A stretch of DNA of 64,000 nucleotides, taken from Parapristionchus giblindavisi (lineage: Eukaryota > Nematoda > Chromadorea > Rhabditida > Diplogasteridae). The stretch is taken from positions 868,001 to 932,000 of the forward strand of contig CALSFV010000026.1 of the NCBI GenBank assembly GCA_943737045.1, written 5' to 3'. The notes beneath the pieces are model-generated. The model was not told where the DNA came from. It worked only from the letters and a program-made list of their open reading frames with translations, and did not search any database. Shown in pieces: positions 18,676-29,110 of the stretch (the first letter of the stretch is position 1; each line of letters starts with the position of its first letter). Both the position numbers and the translations under genes were made by a program.

Positions 18676-19360
18676 ATTCTATCGATTCACATGCAGCAGA
18701 CAAGACGTATTCCGCAAAATGGCCGCAATTTGGCCGTACGCCGGATACGGACACGTATAAATCTGACAACGAGATAGTACAGCGCACACAAAAATACTAA
18801 TTGCTTATACAAGATCCCTTTCGCTAAGAAAATCAATTAACCGTTGCAGTTTCACACATTCCCTTACAGAAACATCGAAAAAGAGTATACAAAACAAGAA
18901 ATAACACATAATCCGCAAAACGGCGGTCGATAAAATTTCACAGCAACACATTTTTTTTGTTCCGATAGTGTTACATTTTCCGATCTACTTAAATTACCCG
19001 CGGTCATTTGGTTCGTCCGTCCTATACGGTTAAGTGCTTTTCGCTGTATGTTCGATTGCTTTGAATAGCAGCCGGTTCCTGCAGTAATTATGTTGTTCAG
19101 GGAGATGGCCACAATCGTAACCTAATGAGGACGTCCACTGGAGAATAGAAATCAGTGAGTATTTATCTGTTTCGTTTCTTTTTTTGCATTGAAATAATCG
19201 ACTTTTTGTAGCTTCCATCTTCTGAGCACCGTAGCAGAGACGTCGCTTCCTCTGATTGGTCGACTACCACTGATACACGGATGGATGCAAAGGTATCCTA
19301 ATCCTTCTCATTGTATCAAGATCTGAATGTCACTTGAATATCTCCCCATGCGACCCGAAG

Positions 19361-19490
19361 ACAGAAGGATGGCAAGCTATTTTGGTTATCGTATAGTATT
19401 TCTGTGTTGCTGAATTTGAGTAATGATTGATAGAAACGTGAGTGAATCAGCTGTCACAGTTTATACCGCGGCGCGCTTTTTGTTAATTAG
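19361..19490. repeat. About 130-bp dispersed repeat, two copies per unit
   Basis: From GACCCGAAGACAGAAGGAT to GCGCGCTTTTTGTTAATTAG. A second copy is at 21745-21882 with a few substitutions. U2 has lost the second copy by deletion. Identity unknown; it may be the body of a mobile element adjoining the tRNA-like stretch at 19491. Confidence 0.75.
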
Positions 19491-19545
19491 GAAGTTCGGC
19501 AACGGGATTCGAACAGCGATAATCTGGAGTTTTACCATTTTACCA
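19491..19545 (-). other. tRNA-like stretch with box B
   Basis: Minus strand: CTGGTAAAATGGTAAAACTC followed by CTGTTCGAATCCCGTTGCCG, with a good box B (GTTCGAATCCC) and a loose box A. Repeated in each unit at about 30059, 40241 and 50824. Probably a tRNA-derived relic; cloverleaf pairing looks incomplete. Confidence 0.35.
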
Positions 19546-19743
19546 GTGTGAATGTTTTTAGAATCTACATGACAATGGCTATTCAACAAGTATAAAATCG
19601 ACTGTCAAAGTACACTTTGTTATCATAGTATGATCCGAATTGTATTATACGAAAAATCAACGAAATTTAAAAGTGTACTTTTACAGTCGATTTTATGCTT
19701 GTTGAATAGCCATTGTCATATAGATTCTAAAAACATTCACATT
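19546..19743. mobile_element. Palindromic MITE with arms of about 73 bp
   Basis: The left arm, from GTGTGAATGTTTTTAGAATC to GACTGTCAAAGTACACTTT, is matched in inverse by 19670-19743 with few mismatches. The loop is 50 bases. An open frame of 71 codons crossing it is accidental. Present in U2 (30114), U3 (40296) and U4 (50879). Confidence 0.8.
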
Positions 19744-19827
19744 TGCACATTTCGACCAGTTAGAGCGGAGAAAACCCAAGTGGATAAAAAAAAGAACTGT
19801 TTTTTTTCTGCTCAGCAGTGTTTTTAT

Positions 19828-19952
19828 GAACTTAGTGAGCGTTAAAGCTTAAGTGAAAATCATAACCTTACCTTTTTGGCTAGCTACAATTGTATACCTT
19901 AAGCTACCTTAACTACTTTGACTTATGACCTTAGCGAGGGTGAACCCGTACC
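19828..19952. repeat. CTTAAG/CTTAACC-rich repeat, two copies per unit
   Basis: GAACTTAGTGAGCGTTAAAG ... CTTTTTGGCTAGCTACAATT ... CTTAGCGAGGGTGA occurs here and at 22955-23077, where it continues into ATTAAGTGATAACCTTAAC. Function unknown. Confidence 0.7.
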
Positions 19953-19984
19953 TCCTCAAGTTTGTATATAATTGTGTTCATTAC

Positions 19985-20157
19985 CATGCATTTTCGGTAC
20001 CCTCGCCGTTTATTTTTATATAGTGGGCCAATTTAGAAAAATTGTTATTTTTCGCTTAAATTGTAATCTTTCACAGAAAAATAAGCTGTTTATAGTGGGT
20101 TGACCCTGAAAATTATAGTGGGTCAATCCTCACAGTGTGAGGGTATGAAAATCTATG
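19985..20157. mobile_element. 173-bp MITE, CATACATTTTCGG family, beside a splice acceptor
   Basis: Ends CATGCATTTTCGG and GAAAATCTATG. The flanks are a near-perfect 14-base direct repeat, ATTGTGTTCATTAC (19971-19984) and ATTGTGTCCATTAC (20158-20171). The right copy forms the pyrimidine-poor tail of the acceptor CATTACAG for the exon at 20174. Fixed in U1-U4. Confidence 0.7.
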
Positions 20158-20660
20158 ATTGTGTCCATTACAGTCTCCTGCTCATTCCACTACAAGTTCA
20201 GCCTCTAACGAGAATTGTGATGATTCAATGAGAGATAACGATGATGAGGTCATCTCCACTGTTCCTCATCCTAATCATCAACAGAATCCTGATGAGAGTG
20301 TAGATGAAGGTACCATCGAATATCATACGGTAGGTCATGGGTTACTGTAGGACGAAAAAACAATGTTACAGTATCTATTGTAGAACCACACTGACGGAGT
20401 AGAACAGGAAGATGAGCCGGTGGAGTTGAATGTTGCTAATGAGGTGAGAGTGTAGTTTGTAGTTTGTTCTTTAATCTTTGAACTCTGAGGATTTGTAGAA
20501 TAGTCAGCTGGTTGAGATGGAAGAGGATGGAGGTGATAGTGTTTGTAATGAAGATAAGGAAGTGGAACAACGGGGAGATGAAGATGATTATGAAGGAAGA
20601 GGACAAGAGGAGGAAGAAGAAGGTCAAGAAGGTATGTCTCATAGTATGACTTATGCTACC

Positions 20661-20784
20661 CATAGGTCGAAAAGTATGCTACAAAGTACCAAGCCTGACC
20701 GCATTTTGAGCAATTAAAATTTTACGAAAAATCGAGAAACCTGACCGCATTTTGAAAACCGATAACCTAGCTATTCGACATATG
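20661..20784. mobile_element. 124-bp MITE, CATAGGTCGAAAAG family, intronic
   Basis: CATAGGTCGAAAAGTATGCT at the left and GCTATTCGACATATG at the right, with internal CCTGACCGCATTTTGA repeated. Present in all complete units (31229, 41412, 51993). Confidence 0.8.
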
Positions 20785-22782
20785 GGGTCACCCATGGTGC
20801 AGTGATTCTTTAGACTTTTTATTAGTTATATTGCGCGAAAAAAGAAAAAAACAATGTAATAGGTTTGGTGCAATAGCAACTTTAGTTAGGAGTTGCTTTA
20901 TTTCGTTGTAAAAGGTTGACTAAAGTTTACTTACAGAGGTTGATGCACCAAACTCCCAGGAGAGTGAAGCAGTGACCAATAATGGAGATGAAGTTGATGA
21001 GGAAGCTCCATTTGGCCATGTTAGTTGTTTTGTCGTGGTTATTATTATTAGTAATATTAATAATATTATTATTGTTCTTAATTCTATTCCACTTCCAAGG
21101 CTTTACCAGCCAAGATAAGGGAGATGGGGTGGATATGTGGATATGTTTTGCTCTTATTCGCCTTTTTCAACAGAAGAAGGCGAATAAGAGAAATGTAATC
21201 TAATGTAATCTTTATCTGAATAATGAAAATCCAATAGAATAATCCTAATTATCGATTGATTGCAGAACGTGATGAATATGGTCGATGACGATATTGGAGA
21301 GAATGATTCCATTGCTGCAGGAAATGTAGGAGAAAGAGAAGGAATTGATCCTGATGTTCTACTTGATATGAGTGTCAGCTCGCAAGGTATTATTTATTTA
21401 TTTATTGTCTATTATATTATCATTATTATTGGACGTTCTTTTGTGTTTCAAAACTTAAGGTCTACTTAATATCACTGACTTGAAGTCTACTTCAAGTTCA
21501 TGGACATTTGATGAAATGCATTACAGTATATTCCCCACTAAGTAGAAGTAGACTTTCACTTGAAATAGACTTACATGTGTATTGCAAGTGAAAATGATAA
21601 GGACCACTTTAAGTTTTGAAATACCAGAATTGTGTGCATTGTGTGGTGAATGAACATTGTATACTGTAGAGTGTGGCATTGGAATACGGTACTCTTGTAG
21701 TATTGATTGATAATATGTTGAAACACCCTTGTGGTCTACCGAAGACCCGAAGACAGAAGGATAGCAAGCTATTTTGGTTATAGTATAGTATTTCTGTGTT
21801 GCTGAATTTGAGTATTGATTGATAGAAACGTGAGCGAATCAGCTGTCACAGTTTAGGCCGTGGCGCGCTTTTTGTTAATTAGATATAGTGGGTCAATCCT
21901 CACATTGCGAGGGTATTTAAATGTATGATTGCTTGGCGACTATCGATTGATTTGCAATAATCGATTGAATTACTGATTATTGATTGATTTTGCAGAATCA
22001 GAACGGACCTCAGCTAGCCGTGAGCCTTCTCGGCAAATGGTTGCGAGAGTGCAAGAGCATCGGTCTCTTCGCGAAGATTGTTACGATAATTGAGTATGTT
22101 TATCGATTTATTCTGATTTTTGTATTATTGATTGGAGTTTTTGTATTAATGCTGGATCGTCTGGTCGTTTCTGACTATTTGTAACAACGCTGTAGTATGT
22201 GGTTGAGTTTGGGGGCATTATCGATTATCGATTGGTTTAATGTTTTCGGTGACTGAATGAGTGTGTATAACTGTATAACTGATTGGAGAGACGTTTGTAT
22301 AGAGCGCCTGAGTGGTTTTTTTGATATTTATTAGCTACGCTGATATTACTTGACTAACAATTATCGATTGGTTGACGTTATAAATTATCGATTGCTTCAT
22401 TCAGAGAATGTGGCGCGGCACACGTGCTTCGTTCCTTCATCCAACACGATCTCCAGAAGGCTCTCGACAAGTTTGAAGAGCTGTCTCGAGATGAGAAAAC
22501 GGTGAGACTATTGATTTTTCTGTTGTAGCAATTGCATCGAGACCATGCAAGGTGTTGTTTGAAACGGATCGATACTGATTTTTCTTGAGGACATGTGCAA
22601 AATTTAATTTCTCACATGTAAAATATATTTGAAAATAATATTTAAGGAATGGTCTCTGCGCGCGATCGAGCTCATGGAGAAGGGAGAAGAGGAGTGCAAG
22701 GTGACGGAGAAGGGAGGAAGAGATAAGATCATGCTGGTATCGGATTTGTCATTTAAATTAAATTAATCAATTAAGAAAACCA

Positions 22783-22925
22783 TAGGCCGTAAAGTACGTT
22801 ATAAACTACGAATCCTGACCGCATTTGAGCGTAAAATTCCCGAAAAATCGAAAAACCCACCCTATTTCGAGAATTGACCCACTATATAAAAATAAACGGC
22901 GAGCGTACCGAAAATGTATGGTAAC
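22783..22925. mobile_element. Composite of two half-MITEs
   Basis: Starts as a CATAGGTCGAAAAG-family left end (CCATAGGCCGTAAAGTACGT) and, after CGAAAAACCCACCC, changes into an inverted CATACATTTTCGG-family end (CGAAAATGTATGG). The two families are fused without their missing halves. Present in all units. Confidence 0.65.
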
Positions 22926-23244
22926 GCTTAACCTATCCTTGTAGGCTTACCTTAACTTATGAACTTAGTGACCGTTAAAGCTTAAGTAAAAATCATAACC
23001 TTATCTTTTTGGCTAGCTACAATTAAATACCTTAAGCTACCTTAACTACTTTGACTTATGACCTTAGCGAGGGTGAAAGATTAAGTGATAACCTTAACAT
23101 TATCTTAAACGACTCTTATGATATTCCGTAACAGATGCATGTCCGTCATCTCCCTATGCGGTAGTCTTCATGAAGAGAAGGACGAGACCAACGTCATGGA
23201 GGATATCCTCACCCATGGGTAAGTTGCTGATTAATCATACCCAT

Positions 23245-23530
23245 CATACATTTTCATCACCCTCGCCGGATTTTTAAAATATTGTGGGTCTATTAAGAAA
23301 AATCGTTATTTTTCGCTGATATTGTAAATTTTCGAATAAAAAAAGCGTTATATAGTTGGTCAATCGTGAAAATGAGCCATATGTAGTGGGTCCATCCTCA
23401 CATTGTGACGGTATGAAAATGTATGATGCCCATAGGTCCAATAGCTAGGTTATCGGTTTACAAAATCCGGTCAGGTTTTTCGACTTTTGTGAAATTTTGG
23501 CTCAAAATCCGGTCATTGAATATATTAGAT
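23245..23530. mobile_element. MITE pair in the intron between exons 23135 and 24030
   Basis: A full CATACATTTTC-family element (about 23247-23425, ending ATGAAAATGTATGATG), followed by an inverted, truncated CATAGGTC-family element (CCATAGGTCCAATAGCTAGG ... CCGGTCA). Confidence 0.65.
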
Positions 23531-23764
23531 TGTGAATAGATATACTGTAGTTTGAATATTGATTGTTTTTGTTGAATATATCAGGATAGCTAGTAGTTAT
23601 TTCCACTCAAATATGCATAGAAACACAGTTACGTGAAACAATTTGTCAAAATTGAATACTCTTTTCAAGTGGTTGGGTGGTAATGAAAGTCTATGTGGAA
23701 TCCTTTGAAAACTAGACTAAACAATCGTTTATGCTGTAGTTAGTGATTATCTATTGATTATGTT

Positions 23765-23945
23765 TCGCTGTAGATAGACGAGGGGGTACTGTAGTCATTC
23801 CGACGGGGTACTGTAGATAGACGAGGGGGTACTGTAGATAGACGAGGGGATACTGTAGATAGACGATGGGAACTGTAGTCGTTCCAAGGGTACTGTAGGT
23901 ATACGATGGGGTACTGTAGTCGTTCCAGGGGGTACTGTAGATAGA
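23765..23945. repeat. 21-bp minisatellite TACTGTAGATAGACGAGGGG, U1
   Basis: Tandem copies of TACTGTAGATAGACGAGGGG(G), interleaved with a variant TACTGTAGTCGTTCCAGGGG. Copy number varies by exactly one 21-bp unit between array members: U1, U2 and U3 equal, U4 plus one, U5 minus one. Confidence 0.9.
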
Positions 23946-24406
23946 ATGTAGATAGAATCTTTAATCTTTGAATAGTTTTCGTCTGTAGATTGATCTTTAA
24001 TGAACCCCCTAAAAGTATATCTCTTGCAGAGGCAACCGTGCTCATTCCGTGTGCCGCAATATAAGAGGAACGTGTGACTGTCGTGGCCGATGATAGGTAT
24101 ACTGTGCATTTATTGATTGGCTTCTTTTGAATATTGATTGATTTGTTCATTGGAAACGTTGACACCCTTGTAGTTTCATATTTCCTGCAAGTGAAATTTT
24201 TACCAATCTCAATATCTTATTCTGGTTTCCGATTTGATTTCATTCCAATGATTAATTTTCAACTCTGTTTCGTATTAGAAAGTAAACGCATTACTTTTTT
24301 TGGTGTTATGACACGACTTCCTATCTGACAAAAGGGACTCATTGTGACCACTTGCAGTTTGGATAATCTTTGATCTCTATTCTTTGATCTTTGATCTTTA
24401 TTACAG

Positions 24407-24830
24407 GTTGGCGAGGATCAATCACTGATCATGACGAATCCTTAATCGGTCGACTCTTCCAAGTTCACGTTCATTGAGAAGACTAAGCTGGATCAGATGG
24501 AGAAATCGATCAAGGTATCGATTAGAGGTATTGATTCAATATTATTTATTCTATTGTTTGATTCACTTTTGGTCAGGTGTGATCTTAAACTGATCTTTGA
24601 TCCCTATACCCTAAGATTTGCATTTTTATATATCATAATTATTCTAATCGATTGAATAGTTTTAGTTGAACAAGAAGACCAGAATCAACCCTCGCCATCT
24701 CCAGCTTGCCGTCCGCAACGACGAGGAGCTGAACAAGCTCATGGCTGGAGTCACCATCGCTCAAGGAGGTGTTCTTCCCAACATCAACGCCGTTCTTCTC
24801 CCCAAGAAGACCGCCGGAGAGAAGGAATAA
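24407..24830 (+). pseudogene. Histone H2A C-terminal exon with a non-histone upstream exon, U1
   Basis: The exon at 24666-24830 encodes 54 residues: [54 protein letters not shown], stop. This is the C-terminal part of histone H2A (nucleosome core, last helices and docking region) at high identity. The N-terminal histone-fold half is absent. An intron with a TTTTAG acceptor precedes it. The exon before (24407-24514, 108 bases, both ends phase 0) reads VGEDQSLIMTNP, TAA, SVDSSKFTFIEKTKLDQMEK-SIK and is not histone. Apart from that TAA the two would join in frame. Normal H2A genes in nematodes are usually intronless or nearly so; H2A.Z-type genes have introns but end differently. I call it a chimeric or broken H2A gene. 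Confidence 0.8.
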
Positions 24831-24870
24831 TCATCTCGCTTAGCACTCATGGCTAAACCCAGAACCCAAC

Positions 24871-24886
24871 GGCCCTCTTTAGGGCC
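24871..24886 (+). terminator. Histone mRNA 3' stem-loop, U1
   Basis: GGCCCTCTTTAGGGCC, a perfect 6-bp stem with a 4-base loop, 41 bases after the H2A stop and flanked by ACCCAAC and ACAA. This is the metazoan histone 3' processing element bound by SLBP. An AATAAA follows at 24930-24935, so both histone-type and polyadenylated ends are possible. Confidence 0.92.
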
Positions 24887-24959
24887 ACAATCGTGTACCT
24901 GAACAAGTTTGATCTCAAATATGTCTATGAATAAAGCTCTTGCATTTCAATTATTGACT

Positions 24960-26060
24960 GTATATCTAATCGATTTGCGAAATTAGCACAGATATTACGG
25001 TAGAGCCGGGTCGACTACCGAAGTTTGGAAGTAAAACGTGTACCTCTCCATAGCCCGTTTCTATTTTGCGAGAGATAAGCGGATCTAAGTGAGAATAGGG
25101 TTCTATGTGAGAGCATGAATTCAGATGTTACGCTAGTCAAGGTAGATTGTGATAATCTAGATATGCGTTTGTCCGCTTTCTCCAACAATCCGCATTTGAC
25201 GTAATATTTCAGTTGAAATCAATGAAAGTTAGGTGATCATTCATGGCGAACAACATATCGAGAATACAATTTTAAAAGTTTCTTTAGTCGATATGTTGAT
25301 GTAGATGTGTACTCTCAATGCCCATCTATGTAGACCTATACATGTGCGTTGATGAGATGGAAATACCACAGATTATGAATGTGGGAGAGACGTTTCCGTA
25401 ACTCTCCGCTCTGACAACACTCTCTCACTTTTTTGTCTATGAGAGAGTATTGCCAATGCGGAGAGTAAAATTAGCGTGGGATTTTCCTTTAAAAGTCGTG
25501 CGCTCTCTCTTCTCTCTCAATCTTCTCTCTCTTCTCCATCTCCTATCTCCCATTCCTCTCTCTCTTCCTCTATTCTCTCCGAGTTATGATCATTTTCAGG
25601 GTAGATCACAAAAAATCGATATTTTGCAATTTTGTTCAAATCAAGTGGCTAGGCCTTCTCAAGACCCCCAGCCACACTCACTGAACGAATTTCTTCGAAA
25701 TCGGAGACAAAACCTTTTTTCTAGTGGCAGAATCGGCCACAATCTAGATATGCGTTTGTTAGCCTCTCCAACAATCCGCTTTTTGACGTACCGATACTCG
25801 TGGACCCGGACTCGCGTTATTTTCATTCCAAATCTATTTCGTATCTCATATCTGTTCATTTTCATGCAAATTCGTCATAAATGTACACAAGCTCTCGACG
25901 AGTTCTACCAAAATTACTTAGTGCTACAAGTCATGAAATTTAACAGTTTTCATACTTCTCGAAAGACTCGATCTGAAACAATAACTATAAAATTATATCC
26001 ATTATTTTCGTCTTCAGCACAAATACAGTATCATTATACGATACAGTACTGAGAGAAGAT
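24960..26060. repeat. Right part of unit: repeat-derived spacer with CT tract
   Basis: Contains a hairpin ACTCTCCGC...GCGGAGAGT at 25400-25470, a CT-rich tract (25500-25580), and the sequence TCTAGATATGCGTTTGT twice (25159 and 25743). The block 25680-25960 occurs inverted and diverged in U5 at about 59345-59515, so it is a dispersed element. A 200-codon frame here (25450-26052) is open in four units only because the DNA is identical. Equivalent stretches lie at 35140, 45720, 56320 and 62945. Confidence 0.6.
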
Positions 26061-26184
26061 CAAAGATTAAAAACACAACAACAGGTAAACATCTTTATTC
26101 GATATCTGTCAATCAATAATTCACTGTCTTACCTTGTGGAGTTTACATCGCTGTAGACCTATCAATATGGTGCGTGAAGGGGTC

Positions 26185-26475
26185 ATACTTCTCGAAAGAC
26201 TCGATCTTCGCGGGAGCGAAGAAAGGTGCGGGAATTCAAATTCTTACCTTCTAAATGCGATTTTCTGCGGTTTTAAGAAGGATGTTAAGTAGGAATTCGA
26301 GTTCCAATACTTCTAAAGGCGGAAAAATGAAATTTGAGCTCAGAATTTGAATTGCCGCACCTTTTTCGCACCCGCGAATTCAAATTAGGAGTTTCCATTT
26401 TCGGTTTTCCAGTGTACATTATTAGACCCTGGAAAGTCGCCATTTTCCGTTTTCCACTATTTTTAGTGCGCCATT
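26185..26475. mobile_element. Degenerate palindromic MITE related to the TTA-flanked element
   Basis: Inverted pair GGTGCGGGAATTCAAATTC and GAATTTGAATTGCCGCACC, and an end TTTTCCACTATTTTTAGTGC-GCCATTA, like the 17374-17727 element. Repeated at about 36366, 46946 and 57547. Confidence 0.65.
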
Positions 26476-26893
26476 AGAGGTCACTTTTTGAGCACCCTAG
26501 GTCACTTTTCGAGCACCCTAGGTCGCTCAAAAAGGGTCACCTCCATTTTTGGTCACAAAAGGTGACATTTCGCATTAACTAGATATTTAATGCTATTAAT
26601 CAGCATATCAGGTACATTTGAGACCGTTAGAACCCAAAAAATCCATTTTTGTACAAACGTGAAATTTAAATTTTATAGGTTTCCGGGTGTCAATAATTCG
26701 GAAATGATCTATGTAACGGGAGATTTATTAGATAAAAGTTGTTCTATGGATAGCAGAGAACTAATTACCAGTGAATAGCAAGAATCCATCTTGATTGAAC
26801 CGAATTATAAGAGCCTACATATTGCATTTTCGTGTAAAAATGAGCGAGCAAAAATTTACCAGAAATGTGAGGGAAAAAATTGATTTAAGATTG
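26476..26893. other. Unit right end: GGTCAC repeats and AT-rich spacer
   Basis: AGGTCACTTTTTGAGCACCC, then AGGTCACTTTTCGAGCACCC, then the inverse GGTCGCTCAAAAAGGGTCAC form a small direct and inverted repeat cluster (26477-26570). The remainder up to the unit boundary has no recognisable content. Confidence 0.55.
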
Positions 26894-29110
26894 TTGTGGG
26901 ATGATTGTAAATGATATAAAACTCATGTAGAAATAGTTTGGATATATCTTTTTTTGTCGAAGTTATTATGTCATCTGTGTACTGAAAAAATCCAACGAAA
27001 AGCTAAAGTTGAACTGCGGTATCTCTAGATAGTGGACTATAAATGAAAGGGGTCTCTGGTAATAAGAAGGTCATATAAGTGTTTGTCTTGTCTGGAAATT
27101 GTAGACGATATGGCTGACTACGTATCACATTAGAGCAGGTCAAAGATGTGAACATCATAAGTTGAAGGCGCTCCTTTAGTGACACCTTGGACACTTTAAG
27201 TGACCAGCATGCCACCAAAGGAGCACTTTCATTACTCGTTCGGTAGTTAAAGTACAAATTTCAGGACTCGATTCCGGGCTCTCGGGGAAGTTAGAGGGGC
27301 GAGTTTGCACGGTTCCGGATGCTTTGGGGTCATATGGGGTCAGTAACTTTTTTTTGCGAATGAAAGTGACGCGGTTTGTCCAAAATTGGAGGTTTAAATT
27401 TGGGATGTACGGTTAACTACCCGGAAATAAGTTAGGCGCGCGCCAAGTTAGGTAAATCGTTGGTAATTGTGAGTTGGAAATTGAAAATCGAAGTGAGAAG
27501 TGAGATATAAAGAATATATGTACCCTAGGGGCAAGTTTAGTGATAAAATGAAAATAGTCGTATTTGTATGAAAATTTGTGAGTATACTAATTCGACGATG
27601 GAGAACTCGAATTTGGAATAGAAAACTGTGTGTCGCGTGAGTTTGTTCGTTTTTTTCGTGTTTTCATGTGAAAAAAAAGAAAAATATTGGAATATCTTTG
27701 AAATTTTGAGGGAATAATAATTCGACGATCGCGAAAACGAATTTGAAAAGAAAACTTGTGTAAATTGAAATTTAGCTCGTCTCAGAGTATTTTCGTATGC
27801 AAAAATGAAAATGGTAGAATTGTTGGGAAGATTGTAGGGTATACTGATTCAACGATGGCGAAATCGAATTTAAAATCGAAAATATTGTGAAGAATGAGTT
27901 GGTTCTTCTACGGGTGTTTAGGTATGTTATTATCGATTGTCAAAACGCTCATGAATGCCGTGGCTAGTGAGTTGGAATTTGAAAATCGAAGTGAGAAGTG
28001 AGATATCGTTAGAAGGAATATTGTGAAAGATTAATGCATAAGGATGTAAATGATTGAAAAGAATATATGTACCCTGGGGCAAGTTTAGTGATAAAATGAA
28101 AATAGTCGTATTTGTATGAAAATTTGTGAGTATACTAATTCGACGATGGAGAACTCGAATTTGGAATAGAAAACTGTGTGTCGTATTGGATATTCAATGC
28201 ACATTAGCTGTTTATGTAAAGCGACGAATTACACGAGTAAGGCAGTGGATTTGTAATACATCCAAAAGAAGTACATTGAGAGTATAGAGATCAGATATCA
28301 CGATAAAAATCGGGAAATATGCAGCAGTATGGGTTGAGGGAGAGGTAGAGTGACCGAGCAAAAGGAAAAGGTAGAGGGAGAGATATAGGAAGCTAGAGGG
28401 AGAGAGCAATAGTAAGAGATAGAAGGAGTGGCAGGTGGCATCACGATTATCCCGATTTATTTTAGAATACCGTAGTCATGGAATGGCAGATCAAACTACA
28501 GTAGTCGAATGCATATTTTAGGGTACAAACTACTGTAATCGGTAGAATAATATAGGGAAGCTTTGTGATGCCAGGAATGATGAAACAGGTAGTTTAGTGT
28601 CATGTTTATAGATTTTTCTACAATCGAGTGTCAAATAGCTGATCTATTATTGATTTTCTGCTGTGATTGAACCTTACTTTCAACCGTAAAACCTGTGTTG
28701 TTCTGGTGGGTCCTCTTATCTACTGACCAATTGTCCCTATTAAAGAAAGACCCAAACAAAAAAAATTAGTGGCTAATGGCGTACATGGTGCAACCATCAT
28801 CAGACAACGATCCCGGTTGACCATTTGGCACTTGTTTTATCAATGCACGATCGATTTGACAACTTTTGTATATTTTTTTATTTAGGCGCCGGCGCCCTGG
28901 CGACAATTTCGCACTTGTTTTATCAATGTCCGATCAATTTGACAACTTTTTCTACAATTTGGTATTTGGGCGCCGGCGCCGACATTCTGGCGCCCTGCCG
29001 TCTGTCGGTCACGTACCCGAGTACCGCGAGCGTTATTGCAGAAAGTTTGGTATTCGCGGGAGTCCTTGGGACAGTTTAAAGAATACATTTTGCTCAAAAC
29101 TAGAGAGAAA

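Larger units (their letters stand above)
17024..19035. mobile_element. 2,012-bp TIR transposon with 9-bp target duplication (U1 only)
   Basis: The target GCTTTTCGC is duplicated at 17015-17023 and 19036-19044; U2-U4 carry it once. Both ends contain CCGTATAGGACGGAC, and the inverted similarity runs inward for roughly 150 bases, through CCAAATGACCGCGGGTAATT and TCGACCGCCATTTTGCGGA. Nine-base duplication plus long TIRs is the Mutator-like pattern. The left tip is itself palindromic: the terminal sequence, its inverse and a second copy occupy 17030-17120. The interior holds a 97-bp satellite, a TTA-flanked MITE and two 8-bp-duplication MITEs, but no transposase. Confidence 0.85.
19085..24096 (+). 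pseudogene. Acidic-protein exon chain running into a helical protein, U1 copy
   Basis: Exons 19085-19154, 19212-19292, 20174-20329, 20384-20443, 20499-20631, 20937-21019, 21266-21386, 21996-22093, 22405-22501, 22647-22736, 23135-23218, 24030-24096, all with GT..AG borders. Phases agree from 19085 to 21386 and encode a disordered, Asp/Glu-rich protein (YEGRGQEEEEEGQE, NVMNMVDDDIGENDS). The first exon has one in-frame TAG at about 19146. The exon at 21996 is open in two frames: the upstream phase gives ESERTSASREPSRQMVARVQ, ending at a TGA on the exon border; the downstream phase gives QNGPQLAVSLLGKWLRECKS, continuing into EECGAAHVLRSFIQHDLQKA and EWSLRAIELMEKGEEECKVT. Exons at 23135 and 24030 (CMSVISLCGSLHEEKDETNV, GNRAHSVCRNIRGTCDC) do not join in frame with 22736. 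Protein not recognised. Either two fused gene remnants or one damaged gene. Confidence 0.6.
12839..26893 (+). repeat. Tandem unit U1 (14,055 bp, carries two transposon insertions)
   Basis: The first unit of a head-to-tail array. Homology to the other units begins abruptly at TTGTGGGATGATTG, just right of the telomere-type repeats. It exceeds the standard length by about 3.47 kb, accounted for by insertions at 14895-16351 and 17024-19035. Outside these it is almost identical to U2-U4. The few bases before the junction (TCGTGTTTTCATGTG) also occur inside the unit at about 13600, a possible microhomology used when the array joined this flank. Confidence 0.95.

Noticed and set aside
20436..20663. 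75-codon hydrophobic frame on the minus strand, repeated in the units
   Set aside because: It is the antisense of the Glu-rich exon at 20499-20631 (GAG/GAA codons read as CTC/TTC).
23765..23945. CRISPR-like repeat spacing
   Set aside because: A eukaryotic minisatellite with no constant-length unique spacers and no cas genes.
23758..24165. Overlapping minus-strand frames of 104-142 codons (and copies)
   Set aside because: They are produced by the 21-bp minisatellite, which is open in several frames; they change length with repeat number and overlap a plus-strand exon.
25450..26052. 200-codon open frame, present in four units and partly in U5
   Set aside because: The units are almost identical DNA, so conservation is uninformative. 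The frame crosses a CT tract and a dispersed repeat that occurs elsewhere inverted with a broken frame.
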